Below are positions 44,998 through 56,374 of a stretch of DNA of 64,000 bases, piece after piece. Below the pieces are notes generated by a model. The model had not been told where the DNA came from and did no database searches. It saw nothing but the letters and a program-made list of their open reading frames with translations. Position 1 is the stretch's first letter. Each line of letters starts with the position of its first letter. The position numbers were made by a program, and so were the translations under genes. Source of the stretch: Yamagishiella unicocca (taxonomy: Eukaryota > Chlorophyta > Chlorophyceae > Chlamydomonadales > Volvocaceae); the NCBI GenBank assembly GCA_003116995.1, contig BDSL01000012.1:1477001-1541000 (forward strand), in the 5' to 3' direction.

Positions 44998-47900
44998 GTT
45001 GCAGCTGGTGCTGCTGTGCTGTCGAGAAGAGCAAGTGACGGAGCACGGGGTGGAGCGTCACGGGCTCGTTGCCGTTGTTGTTAGTGACGGGGAGCAGCGC
45101 GCCGAGTGGCGGCGGCGGCGGCGGCGCGCCGGGCGGCCAGGCCGACGGGCCGCCGCCGATCGTCAGTGGCGGCGCGGCGAACGGCGGCGGCGGCGCGAGG
45201 GGCGTGGGCCGGGAAAGCGGCGGCGGCGGCAGGATCACGGTTGCCGTCGCCGCCGCCGCCGCGGCGGCGGCGGACTGGGGCCCCGAGGCATTGGGCCCAG
45301 GTGACGGGTTGGAGGACTGCAGGAAGTGCTGCATGGCCGCGTGTTGTTGCTGCTGGTGCGCTAGCAGGGCTGGCAGGTAGGCGGCCCCGGGCGACCCGGA
45401 TCGTGCGGCCGCCAGCGCCGCCGCCAGGTGCGGCGGCGGCGAGGCGCCGGTGAGTGGCACGATGTCCGGCGTGGCGCGCAAGATGGTATCGATGAAGGCG
45501 GAGGGCGTTGCGGCGCGGCTCAGGCTCGGCGGCATCAAGAACCACGGGTCGGCGCGCAGCGCCGACATGGGCCGCCCCACGCCGCCCGCGTCGTCGTCGT
45601 CCGATTCGCCGAAGATGCGGTTGGCCACCTCACGCGCCATTGACGACGGCGGCCGCGACGGCGGCCGCGGCGGCAGGCCGCCGGCGCCCGTGGCGGCGGC
45701 GTCGCAGCTGCCGACGCCGTCGGAGGCGGCGGCGCCGCCGCCGGTGCTGCCGGAGGCGGCCGCCGCCGCTGCCTTGCGGCCCGACGCGGCGCACAAGTTG
45801 GCGGCGGCGACCTGCAGCGGCCCCGCGGCGTCGAGTACGGACGACAGCTGCAGCCCGCGGCCGCTGCCGCCGGCGCCGCTGTCGGCGTGTGGGTTGGCCG
45901 CCGCCAACATGCGCTGCATGCTGCTGTGGCTGGCGCCCTGCTGTAGAGCTGGGTGAGGTCTCGCCTGTGGCGTGGAGTCAAGTGTAGGTCGGTCGGGGCA
46001 AGCCAAGGCGACGTGTTGGCATGACAAGCCAAGGCGACAAGTTGGCATGACAAGCCAAGGCGACAAGTCGCAGGTACGGTGCGCCAAACGAGGGGACCAC
46101 GACCCTCGTGTGGCGTTCGGACGACAACAAAACACGCATCGAATAGAAACAACCCTTACCCCTACCCCTTGCTCCAGGAAACGGTTTCCTAATCGGCTTC
46201 CTAGTTCACGGGCTTTCCTTACCCCCGCACACAGGAAATGAAAGGTTATTTTCCGTAACCCCACAGGGTATGATGCGCTGTGCAGCGCGGCGCAATGCAG
46301 CGCAACCCTAACCCTTACTGCTTCCCCAAGAAAAGGTGGTATATAGGGCAGTGCAGCTCAGCTCACCTTGGGCGCCGACAGCTGCTGCTGCTGCTGCAGC
46401 CTCGAGTGCTCTAGCCCGCCGGACGCGGTCGCGAGCTTGGGGATCGGCTTGAAGATCTTGGTTCCCAACGACCCCAGGCCGCCTGTCCCGGCACCGGGGC
46501 CGGCGGCTTGGAACAGCGGCAGGCCGCCGTCAGGGACTGGCGGGGGCGACGCGGCACCTGTGGAGTCCGGCAGCAACCAGCATTCCGTTGGTCGGTTAGT
46601 TGGTTGACCAGGACAAACTACCGGTTGGTCGATTGGCCGCGGGGAGGGGCGTGGCCGTTGCCTCGCAGTTCGAAGGGAGCACCAGCACCGAAACCCTGGG
46701 CTGCGGCAAAGCCACACCTCCCTCCCGGCGCCCCACGGGTCTTCCTCGAAACCTCCCGGCGCCCACACCCACATCCGCTGCATCGCCACCCCGCCCCACC
46801 GTCCGAAGGCTATGCACACGTTACATTTCCCCAGTCGCGTTACCAGTCGCGTTCGTTTATGTAGCCCCACCGTCCGCGGTCAGGTACTTTACGCGCCCTC
46901 CCAGCCGCCGTACCTTCCCGGACCCCCCGCCGGCCACTCTCCTCCCCTCCCCCCCCGCACCCACCGTCCAGCCTGCCTCTGCTGCCGGTGCTGCTGGCCG
47001 GACCCGCGACGATGCCCTTCCTGACCCCATCCACAGCTGCCGTCCCCAGCCTCAGCAGCCGGTTGCCGTTGTCCATCGCCGCCGCGGCCGCCGCCGCCTG
47101 TCCCGCCGTACCGCCCAGCCCACTGCTGCTCGTCCTCCCCAGCGACGCCGAGCGACCCGTGGGGCTGTTCCCACAGCCCCCTGCCCCCACGCCCATGCCA
47201 TTCATCCCGATGCCTCCGCCGCTGCCTGCCCGCTGCCCAGCCGTCAGCCCTCCCCCCATGCCCGCCGCCGGAGCAGACGAGCGACCGTAAGGCCCGAGCT
47301 TGGAGAAACTGCCGCCGGTCGGCGGTGCATTGGGCAACCCATTGCCCGCGCGACGCGCGCCCGAGCCTCCGCCGACGGAGCTGACGCTCCCAAGCCGCCC
47401 GTTCGCCAGCCCCAGCAAGATGTTGCTAAGCTCCGAAGCCTTCCGCTGGCTGTCCTCACTGGCCGTGTCCGCATCGCCGTCGACATCCCGCGCCTCCGGC
47501 CCGTCCTCCGCAACCGACGCCGCGGCCGCTGACACGGAGCTCCTCCGCGTGCCGTTGCGCCCTGCCGCGGCTGCAGCCGCCCCGACCCGCTGCGACCTGC
47601 CGCCCGACCCCCCGGGGCCGTTTGCCGCGGTGAGGCTCTGCCCCAGGCCCTGCTGCAGCGAATGCAGCGCCGCCTGACAGCCGCAGCAGTGGTAGGTCTC
47701 GAAGTTGTAGCGGTAGCGCTCGGGCGCGGAGGCCATCTGCTGCTTGAGGCAGCCCACGTGCGCCCACGCCGCGCACGACTCGCACTCGATCATCATCTCG
47801 CCGTCGTCGTACGTCACGCCGCACGGACAGCTGATGACGTACTCCTCGCCGTCGTCGCCGCTGCCTCCGCCGCCTCCGCCACCGTCCATCTCGTCCTCGC

Positions 47901-50859
47901 TGCCCTCCTCCACCTCGTGGTCATCCTGGTCGTCCTCGTCGGTGCCGCCACCACCGCCGCCACCCCTGCCGCCGCGCCGCGACAACCCCCCGCCGCCGCC
48001 GCCGCCGCCGCGGCGGCGGCCGCGTTGCGCAACCATGGCGGCTCCGCCGCCTCCGCCGAGGCCGTCCTCGGCGCCGTCGGCTTCGGAGCCGCTGGCGTCG
48101 CCGCTGCCCTCCCCGTCGAAGGACCGCCCGCGAGCACCCAGGCCGTCCTCCGCAAAGCCGTACCGCCGCCGGTCGTATATGCCTGCGGGTTTCGGAGGCG
48201 ACCCAGCGGACGGCTCCAGCTCATTACCCCGCACTTGCCTCGGTAGGCGCACAGCAGCATCCCCCCTCCCACATGGAGGCTGGACCCCTCCCTCTTTCCT
48301 TGGTGTCAACCTAGTGGTGTTTCATCTCTCTCTCCACACACACACGAACACACACACGCTCTCTCCACACACACACACACACACACACGCTTACTTAAAA
48401 CACACACGAAACACACACACGCCGCTTCGCGCGCCCATCCGCGCCCGCGGGGTCTCTCACCAAAGCGGCGGTCCTCCTGGGCCTTGCGATGCCTCGCTGA
48501 CCCGCTGCGCCCCAGCGAGCGCCCCAGCGACCGCTGCTGGCGGCCGCGCTTGCTGCCGCCCTCGCCGCCTTCGCCGTCCAGAACCCCAGCCTCGTCCTCA
48601 TCACTGCCGGTGTAGTTCTCCCCGCCGTCGCCCTCCATCAGCAGCGCCAGGTCGGTGATGGCTTTGCGCTTCTGTGCGCTCATGCGACCCGATTGGCGCT
48701 GCGGTGCGCGACGTGAGGGGGAAGTGAGCGGGCGGGTGCGGGTGGGCGACGTGAGGGGGGAGTGAGCGGGCGGGTGCGCGTGGGCGACGTGAGGGGGGAG
48801 TGAGCGGGCGGGTGCGCGTGGGCGGCGTGAGGGGGAAGTGAGCGGGCGGGTGCGGGTGGGCGTGGGCGGTCGTTGGGGGGGGTGAAGGCGTGTGCCGTGT
48901 GTGTATGTGCCAGCCGACACGCTGCGCTGAACCCTGGTGGCAAGCAAGGAATCGTGCCCGTGCGCGCCTCAATACACACCACGCGCCGCGGATGGCACGG
49001 GCACCCTCTGCTTAGCACGCTGCAAGACGAGCGAAAAGGCTTTGCCCACGAAAGGCTTTTTGGGCCGTAGCCACGGAGCGGCGGAGAGGTGTGTTGAGCA
49101 GTAGCCTCACCTGGACTTGCAGTGCCTGCGCCTGTACGGCGAGCGACTGCACGGGCAGGATCTGTATGGCCAGGTGCTGCGGCTGCTCCGGCTGCTCCGG
49201 CTGCTGCGGCTGCTCCGGCTGCTGCACCGCCACAGGCGCAGGTGGGTCGGCTTCTTCAACGGCGCCGCCGTCATTGCCCTGAGCCAAGCCGCGAACACGA
49301 GCGCGCGCGCGCCACATGCATGGGCACGGTGCGGGATTGGGGGCACGGAATGTTGCGGGGCGTCAGTAGGGTGCTGCGGGCCAAGGAAGAGGTGACGTGC
49401 GCCACTCCGCTGGTCGGGCACACATCGCCTCTATGGTCACGGCAGTAGCGTAGGATCAGGCAGCTGTACACAGCGAGAACAGAAAGTGGGTAAGGCCCGC
49501 TACCAGTTTCAGGTGCCGGTCGAGGCGCTAGATGTCCGCGCCGCTAGCGGCCGTGTGACCGTATCCCTGGCGCACGGCTGCACGGCTGGCTGGATGCACT
49601 TGCTTGGACTCGCTTGCGCACTCCACCGGCTGCACGTTGCCCCGCACTGCCACCACTTTGCTGCACGTGCCCCCGCGCTGCCACCACTTTGCTGCACGTG
49701 GCCCCGCACTGCCCCTACTCATGCTTTTGGTGGCGCTTGCCGACGGCCTGACAACCCGTGACGCCAGGACCGCCTCCCGCGCGCCCAATGTGGGAGTTCT
49801 GGCTGCACGGGAGCGGCTGCCAGACGGGCGGCGACATGCTGTGTGTACCGCCAACGATGTGCAAGTGCGTCTTCTTGCAAGTGGTTGAACGCCAAGTCTT
49901 CGTCGAGCGTTGGTGCATGCTGGGACATTGTGAGGCAGTGCCCGGCTGGGCGCGGCCCCTGTGCTCCTGGTCCGTCTCCCGGTCCATTCCCCAGGCACAA
50001 GCACACGCAACCCACCTGGAGGTGCAGCTGCAGCTGCGCCTGTGGGTCAGCAAGGTGCCCCCCCTCATCCTCTGAGACGCCGCCATCGGCGCTGGTCGGG
50101 GATGCTGTCCCAGACAGTCCTTGGGACCTGGTAAGTGGGTTGCTCTCCGAGTTAGTGTCCGGTCACCGGTTTCGGCTCATGTCTGGTACTGTGAACCGCG
50201 CACCGCAGGGCTATAAATGTCGGCAACTCGCCCAAATATCAGGGCATGGCCACAGTATCTTGCAAGACGCACCTGTCGCGCTTGTATTTTTTCGACCAAG
50301 GCCCCTGGGTCTTAGGCTTGTATGTGCGCTGCTCGTCTGGATCAATATGTCTACATATGAACAAGGATGGTTGTTTACAATAGTACTGAAGCTCTGCGTA
50401 GATACCTCGACGAACCAGGAAGGCGCACATCACGTGGCTTTTCCTTTCGCATGGCAACCTCACGCCTGCTCCGCCCACCAACCTGAATTTGACGAGATTG
50501 CGCCATTTATCCTTAAGCTGCACTCCCGTACGATCACTGTCGCGACAAATGGGCAAGAACGTTAGCGCGAGTCAAAGGTGATTTCCCAAGGGCGCACACA
50601 CCCCGCACACAACATCGCAGGACACGGATGCCTCGATATTGCTGCAAGGTACCCTTTGACAATTGCGGTTTGTCGACAAGTGAACTACGCGCCCTCTTGC
50701 AAGGCGGCGGCAAACCCTAGGGCCTCACCACAGAATCGCAAACTGAGGGTCCTTCCTTATGTGCTCCCAAGCTCCAAGTCCATGCTTACGCACGCCAGCC
50801 TTCAAGGCATCCTCGCTGGTTGGGTCCCAGACCCGGTAGCCCCTCGTCTGCTTCACCAT
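43997..50859 (-). CDS. Myb/SANT-telobox and PHD-finger nuclear protein, at least 9 exons
   Basis: Predicted chromatin or telomere-repeat-associated regulator. Exons: 50859-50729, 50536-50483, 50127-50016, 49278-49111, 48698-48461, 48182-46965, 46557-46367, 45940-44409 (or from 45964), 44142-43997, with matching phases, about 1263 residues so far. The N-terminus is a single Myb repeat with tryptophans at 11, 31 and 55 (YRVWDPTSEDALKAGVRKHG, then LGAWEHIRKDPQFAIL) ending in the telobox-like LKDKWRNLVKF. Next are a Gln/Pro/Glu-rich region, a basic-acidic linker, then a C4HC3 PHD finger at about residues 350-405 (CPCG, IECESC, WAHVGCL, YHCCGC). The rest is low complexity, including a long poly-Gln tract (44880-44960), a SUMO-like VKEE and a conserved-looking end (SPDPWGFFRTSTPGPEAILH). 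The last exon ends in phase 1 at a GTGGGT donor, so at least one more exon lies below 43997 and was not found. The start ATG has a good context but an upstream exon is possible. Confidence 0.8.
48306..48430. repeat. (CA)n-rich microsatellite in the Myb-PHD gene intron
   Basis: ACACAC runs interrupted by CTCTC and GCTTACTTAAA, between the 48182 and 48461 exon borders. Confidence 0.9.
48703..48860. repeat. 39-bp minisatellite beside the exon 5 acceptor
   Basis: Four copies of a GACGTGAGGGGG...GAGTGAGCGGGCGGGTGCG unit in the intron just upstream (in the sense of transcription) of the exon beginning at 48698. Confidence 0.88.
49630..49715. repeat. GCTGCACGTTGCCCCGCACTG-type repeat
   Basis: Two and a half copies of a unit of roughly 35 bp inside the intron between Myb-PHD exons 3 and 4. 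Confidence 0.75.
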
Positions 50860-52329
50860 AGCATCATTGCCATCTCGCCAGAACAAACGTGGGCCGCCGC
50901 CTTTTAACTAAACTAAGATGTAACTCTAATCCACAAAGGAATGCGATAACACAATTGCGCATTGATCAAAGCGAAAGGTAAAGTGCGTGAGGCCAGCAAC
51001 ACTCCATACAGCAGGTCTGAGTAACGAAGTTATGCTGCGCGCCTGTAAGTGATAAATCAGTTGACTTGAATCGTACCCCATCCCATGAAACTGTTCCTGC
51101 ATCCGTTTTGTCCGTTACCCGTACCCATTATTGGGCTCTGCTGCGCGCGCAACCGTGCACCGCAACTGCAAGAAGTACGTAACTTGTAAGAGGCAGTCAG
51201 ACGCATGACGGCATTCACCTCGAAAAACGCACGGCTAGTTCACCTCGGAACATAAGTGTCGAACATAAGTGCTGATAAGTGTCATAGCCTGATAGGAGGG
51301 GACAGGACGCCGGACCGCTGCTGGACGGCGTGCGACCATCAAACGGCATCCTCTGTGCACAAAGGTGTGCACGCCTCCTACGCTACCAGTTGTAACACAC
51401 TGAGGAGATCCGTAGTACGGCAGCGTGGTCTGAACGCCGACATTCCGTGTCATCCTTCCTTGCGCACGCCTTGCGGCACGCGTCACAGGACCCTTCGTTG
51501 CTGCTGCGGACAGTTGTCATCAAGGCACTTCGCAATAGACGGACCTCGCTGTGTTGCATGTGTGCAGGTATGTGCGGAGCTCTTGGGTACGCACTCGGCA
51601 GAGCACCTACAGGCCCCCCATTAACGACGCAGTCTAACGTGCGGTAGAGCACCTTTCGGCCTCCACCTCTCAACTTTTACCCGGTGCTACTGTATTCAAG
51701 CACACCTCCATCCTGGTCTTACACTGCCCGGCGGCTTGGTCGCCGGCTTGTCCACCAGCAGTCCGCCCACCTCCTCATTAGTCTCATTCCACTGGAGTAG
51801 TTTAACCGCGCCCATGAAAGGTTCCCGCGACCGCATGTGCTCCATTAAGGGACGCACCGGCGGCAAGCGCACAATGCGTGACACGGCAGGCTGAAAGGCG
51901 TTCAGCAGCGTTGCCTACCGTCAACCATACCGCAACATCCGTGGCATTGCAAGGCGACAGCGCAGGTCGGACAGCAAGCAAAAAGCCCAATCCGTCGTCC
52001 GTCGGCGTCCCCGTCGGACAAGCCCGCATGGTGGGAGGCCGCACGCTCTTCAAAGCGCAGCGCACCTCCAGCTGCAATCATAAAGTGCCAACGCACACCG
52101 CGTCCGGAGGTCAGTCAATGCCCATGAAACCGAGGCGATGGCTGGCAGCCCCCCGCATTCCCGCCTGCCTACGCACACACCCCGTAGCCCCCTTGCTCCC
52201 GGCGCCACCTGCCCCGGTTTCAGAAGCCTAAGTACAGCCCCCTTCCAAACCCCGCACCCCAGCCCATGCCAATGAAAGATCCGCGCTTCCATTCCCGCTA
52301 CCCCTGCTTCCACCGCGCCTCCATTCCCG
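50860..52329. other. Intergenic stretch
   Basis: About 1.5 kb upstream of the Myb-PHD start and downstream of the CD2BP2-like stop. It should contain the Myb-PHD promoter and the CD2BP2-like 3' UTR. No additional gene recognised. Confidence 0.5.
51719..51723 (-). terminator. TGTAA polyadenylation signal candidate, CD2BP2-like gene
   Basis: TTACA on the plus strand, about 610 nt after the stop at 52330. Chosen by motif and position only. Confidence 0.4.
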
Positions 52330-54865
52330 CTATGCCTGCTTCCACTCCAAAAAGTTGCCGCTGCTCGGATCCAGGTAAAACCACTTGCCCGTGGCCACTT
52401 GGCAGTACCCGCCAGTTTTGGTGTCGTAGTACATTCCCGCGTCCTCGGAAAAGAAGTAACCGCTGCTGGGGTCGAAGACGTACCCGGGCGGCGCCACGAA
52501 TGCCCCCTCGCCGCCGCCGCCGTCCCCTCCCGCCGCCGCCGCACCTCCCGCCGCAACCACCTCCTTGACCTTGGCCACTAGGTCGCCCTTCTCGATGAAG
52601 CTGCTGGGATCCACGCCGCGCTCCTGCAGGCGCACACCAATGCACATTGATGAACTCATTCATACAAATTAGTACACGTCAGTAACCTGGGTTTGCAATG
52701 CCATCCAGATACCAGACAGCACGCGGACATTAGGATGTTGGTCGGTGAAGGACGGCGGCCCCGGAGAAATGGACCCGAAGGATGCACAATAACCAGGCTT
52801 TGCTCTCTATCATAGACCGGCCTATCTAGGCAAGCGCCTCGCTTTGCAATGGCGGGCGGTGTTGTGCTTGGCCCCCGCATGGCCCATGGATGCGTAGTGT
52901 TTTCTTTCTTTCGAAATTCCTCTCTTGCTCGGGCGCCTAGCCCTACGCTGACAGGAGCGTGCCCGAACCTGCAGCAGTCGCTTCAGCTCCTTGATAGGCC
53001 AGGACGCGTAGTCGACTCCGTCCCCACCAGTGGCCGCTGACACCGAAGCCGCCGCGGACTCAGGCCCCCGCCCCGCATCGCCGCTTTGGAGGCCCTCCCG
53101 CGGTCCTGGTACCAGTGCCGCTGGTGCCGCTGATGGCCCTGGAGCATCTCCAGGCGCTGACCCTCCACCACCGCTGCCGCCAGCGGCAGCAGTAGCCTGG
53201 CTTCTGCCCTCGCCGGCCTCATCGTCATCCCCAAACATGTCCTGGTCCTCATCCACCGCCACGCTGGCGCCCGCCGCCGGGGGCTTCGTCCCGTCTTCCC
53301 CGCCGCCGCCAGCATCCTCCTTGTCGTCCCCAAACATGTCGTCATCGTCGTCGTTGTGGCCGTCGGTTGCGGCCTTGGCCGCCGGCGCGGCGGTCGCCGC
53401 CGCCGCCGCTGCTGGCGCCGGCAGCTGGGGCAGCCACATTCGGGCGGAGCGCAGGAGCTCCTCCGTGGTGGCGCCGTAGATCTCCAGCTCGCCCTCCTCC
53501 AGAACCTGGTCCGCCAGCTCTGTAAGCCGGGTGAACTGCTCCAGCGCCGTGCCGTCAGACTCCGCCCCGCCTGCTGCTGCTCCTGTGTCTGAAGCGGCAG
53601 CCTGTTGCTGATGCTGCTGCTGCTGTTGCTGCTGGGCTAGGAGTCGGGCGCGTTCGCGCTTACCCATCGCACGGGGCACGCCGGCGGCGGCGCCCGCCAA
53701 GGCACCGCCACCGCCCAGGCGCTTGAGGGCCCGTGCGACGGTCTCCCCCGGGCGCATCAAAGCGGCCATGTCGGCCTTGCGCTGTAAGCACGCAGGGTGC
53801 ACGCAGGGACAAGCGGGGAGGGTATTGCTTGCAAGGCAGGTTGTGTATGGGATGGGTGCGATGGTTGGTACTGGCATGAGGTGCTGCTTAGTTGAGACGT
53901 CCATGGGTTTGGTGGGGGTATGCGAGGAAAGGCCATGGGTTTGGTTGGGAGCGGTTACAAAAGGCAGCGAAATGTGCCTGAAGGTTATGTTAGGGAGTTG
54001 TACAGTTACGCGACCGGAGCAGTGTTTAGGCGGCCGCGAGCATCGGAGGAAGAGGGTCTTTCGGCGCGCTGATTGCAATGGCCAGCCCCCCGTACTTACA
54101 CTGGCGCGCGCTTCGACACAAAGGTTGCTTCATCCAGTCACCACCATCTTGTTTTTGCCAAGCCCTCAGGTCTTCACCCGATCCTGCCCCACCTCACCCG
54201 ACATATGTTGACCTTGCGCACCCCCTACACTATGATCGCCACCCGGCATCCTGTTGAAAATATCCCCGCTGTCCACCTACCTGTGCTATTTGGCGATCTG
54301 TGAGGGGCCCACGGCGCGCTGCTTCTTCTTCGCGAGCGCGCTGTTCCTCAATTTTCCGCCGGACAGCCTCGCTGACAACTTTGGCTTCTTCAGAATTGAG
54401 CCACGCGTCCTGCTCATCCTCTCCCTCCTCGCCACCCTGCTTTCGTAGCACGTAGTTACCGTCCTCGTCAAAGACACCTTCTTCGCGCTCCTGCTTAAGG
54501 TTGAATGGCTCGAAGGTGATTCCATCCTCCTGCTCCACGTCCAGGGAATCTTTCTCGTACTTCTCCGTGTTGGAAACGATTTCTGTGTCACCCACTTCCA
54601 CATCCCGCTTTTTCCGGTCTAGAGCACGTTTCGTCTGTGCCATACCAACCAGACTCTCCTTAACGGGCCCACCCTCCTCTGCCTCAATTTCGGCCAGCGT
54701 CTTGCCCTTTCGAGCCGGAACTGCTTGCGTGGCGCCGACATCAGCGCGCGGGTCAACCCGCTTCTGCTTCTTGTTGGCCTTCTCTTCATCTAGCAGCGAT
54801 TTAATAAGGGTGTCCGTGTGATCATCGCGATCCCGCTTCTCTACCTCAACAGACGGAAATTTCAT
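52330..54865 (-). CDS. CD2BP2/Lin1-like U5 snRNP protein with OCRE-like C-terminus, 3 exons
   Basis: Predicted nuclear splicing factor; CD2BP2 (U5-52K) and yeast Lin1 associate with the U5 snRNP. Exons 54865-54281, 53781-52969 and 52623-52330 (TAG), all phase 0, give 563 residues. Family hallmarks are ITFEPFNLKQEREEGVFDED followed by GNYVLRK and DAWLNSEEAK, then MRPGETVARALKRLGG and LADQVLEEGELEIYGATTEE. The acidic middle has two DDDMFGDD-like blocks. The C-terminus does not show the GYF-domain signature (GPF...W...GYF). Instead it has an aromatic array (YVFDPSSGYFFSEDAGMYYD, then KWFYLDPSSG) typical of OCRE domains, preceded by ERGVDPSSFIEKGDLVAKVK. The start was taken at the ATG encoding MKFPSVEVEKRD (A at -3); the frame is open further upstream to another ATG at 55027. 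Confidence 0.85.
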
Positions 54866-55276
54866 GTTGACAGGTGCTTGCACTTCAATCGTGACGTCAT
54901 AACCGTCTACAAAAGCATCGTTGAAACTTTTACAATCTGAACTGGAAAATGCATGGTGCAACCGTTTCCAAGTTCCGGACCGCCGTACTGGCTGTCCCAT
55001 ACCTGTACGTACAGCGGACACTCCCATGCATTACTGTAGAGCCTAGAGCGTCCGCGATATGAACATCGCATTGTAAATGTCAGGGCTCGGTCAGAAGACG
55101 CCCCTGCATACCGGTATGCCAGAAGCGCTGTTAGGGACACGTAGTTTGGAAGGTCACCTTCACCCGCTGATGTCGAGGCTCGGTTTCGTGTCCTTGGTTC
55201 GGATTTACATATTTAACAGAAATGCTACAAAAACATGGCTGCTATATTGTGTAGCATTTTCACATCCATGCCCAAC

Positions 55277-55348
55277 TGCGTCACCGGGGAATCGAACCCC
55301 GCTCTTTTGCTTGGAAGGCAAATATCCTCACCACTGGACTAGTGACGC
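55277..55348 (-). tRNA. tRNA-Gly(UCC), copy 1
   Basis: Full cloverleaf without intron: acceptor GCGTCAC/GTGACGC, anticodon stem TTTGC/GCAAA with loop CTTCCAA (anticodon TCC), T arm CGGGG TTCGATT CCCCG with a perfect box B, discriminator A. The sequence is identical to the copy at 59453-59524. Confidence 0.95.
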
Positions 55349-55419
55349 ATGATGTCCATTATTTCATATCTGTAGGTTTATTTAGTAATAAAAGTGGCCT
55401 TGCGGCAAGAAGGATGTAC

Positions 55420-56374
55420 ATGCGGCGTATGTGCGGGAGGCGCTCGGGCTGTCCCCTGCTGTGGCTGCCACGCCCGAGGCGGCCCTTGTGGCGTTACGCG
55501 CGGTATGGCGGCGGTTGTGGAAGCGTCTTAAGTGGGAGCCGCGGTGGAAGGAGGTCCTCTGGCGGCTGGCGGTTGACGGGGTGCCCATGCCGGGCTCCTC
55601 CCACCTCCCGCTGGTCCCACCCGAACCGTGTGCTTGCGGCTGTTACCCCGCTGCAGCGGGTGTGGCCGAGTCGCCGCGCTTGCATCACTTTTGGTCTTGC
55701 CCCCTCGTCCGCCCGCTCTGGGATGAACTGGAAGTCTGCTGTGGATGCGGGGTCACGCGTGAGCATGTGTGGTTGTGTGTGTCGCCGGATCCGACCACTG
55801 TGCTGCAGTGTGTGTGGGATGTGGTGGCGTTGGCGGCGCTCAACGCGATGGAGTGGGCGCGCCGGTACATACACTCTCATCGGCTCCCCGGCCCCACCCT
55901 CCCTGCTGCTATGCGTTCTGGCCTCCTTGCTAAGTTCTGGGCCTTGCTGCGGGACTTTGCGGGCTTGGGTTTGCCCCGCAAGGACTGGGGTGACGTGGGG
56001 GTGGACCACCCATTTTTGTTCGTAACCGGGGGTCGGCTCATGTGCGCCGTGCCGCCCTAGCTAGCCTGCCTTGGCTGCTGTTTGTTCTTTCGTTCTTTCT
56101 TTCCTGGTGCCACCTTTGCTGGTTCGAGATACGAGTGGTGCGGGTGATGGGCAGGTGAGCCAATGGGGGCTTTTGTGGTGGTTTTGACGCGTAAGGGTGG
56201 CCTGCATGGGGCCGTGTCCTGCCGTCGCTTGTGCTGACTTTGCATGATGCTGTTTGCCTGCTGTTGCCCGTACCCGACCTTGGTTCCGTGTCTCTTCCGC
56301 AGTGCTTTCCCGCCGGGATAAGGGCGGGTGCCGCCTGTCGTGCGGCCACTGTAACGCGGTCTCTCTTTATGTAC
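55420..56374 (+). mobile_element. 5'-truncated LINE, copy A
   Basis: Begins right after ATGTAC (55414-55419) at the point matching 57594 in copy B and ends with (TC)n then ATGTAC (56369-56374). It encodes the last about 209 residues of ORF2 (YVREALGLSPAVAATPEAAL to LMCAVPP, stop TAG at 56058-56060) and a 3' UTR of about 300 bp. It differs from copy B at only a few positions. Confidence 0.9.

Noticed and set aside
44843..45304. Plus-strand poly-Leu frame
   Set aside because: Antisense reading of the poly-Gln tract of the Myb-PHD gene.
52050..52556. Minus-strand frame overlapping the last CD2BP2-like exon
   Set aside because: Out of frame with the OCRE-like coding sequence; a shadow frame.
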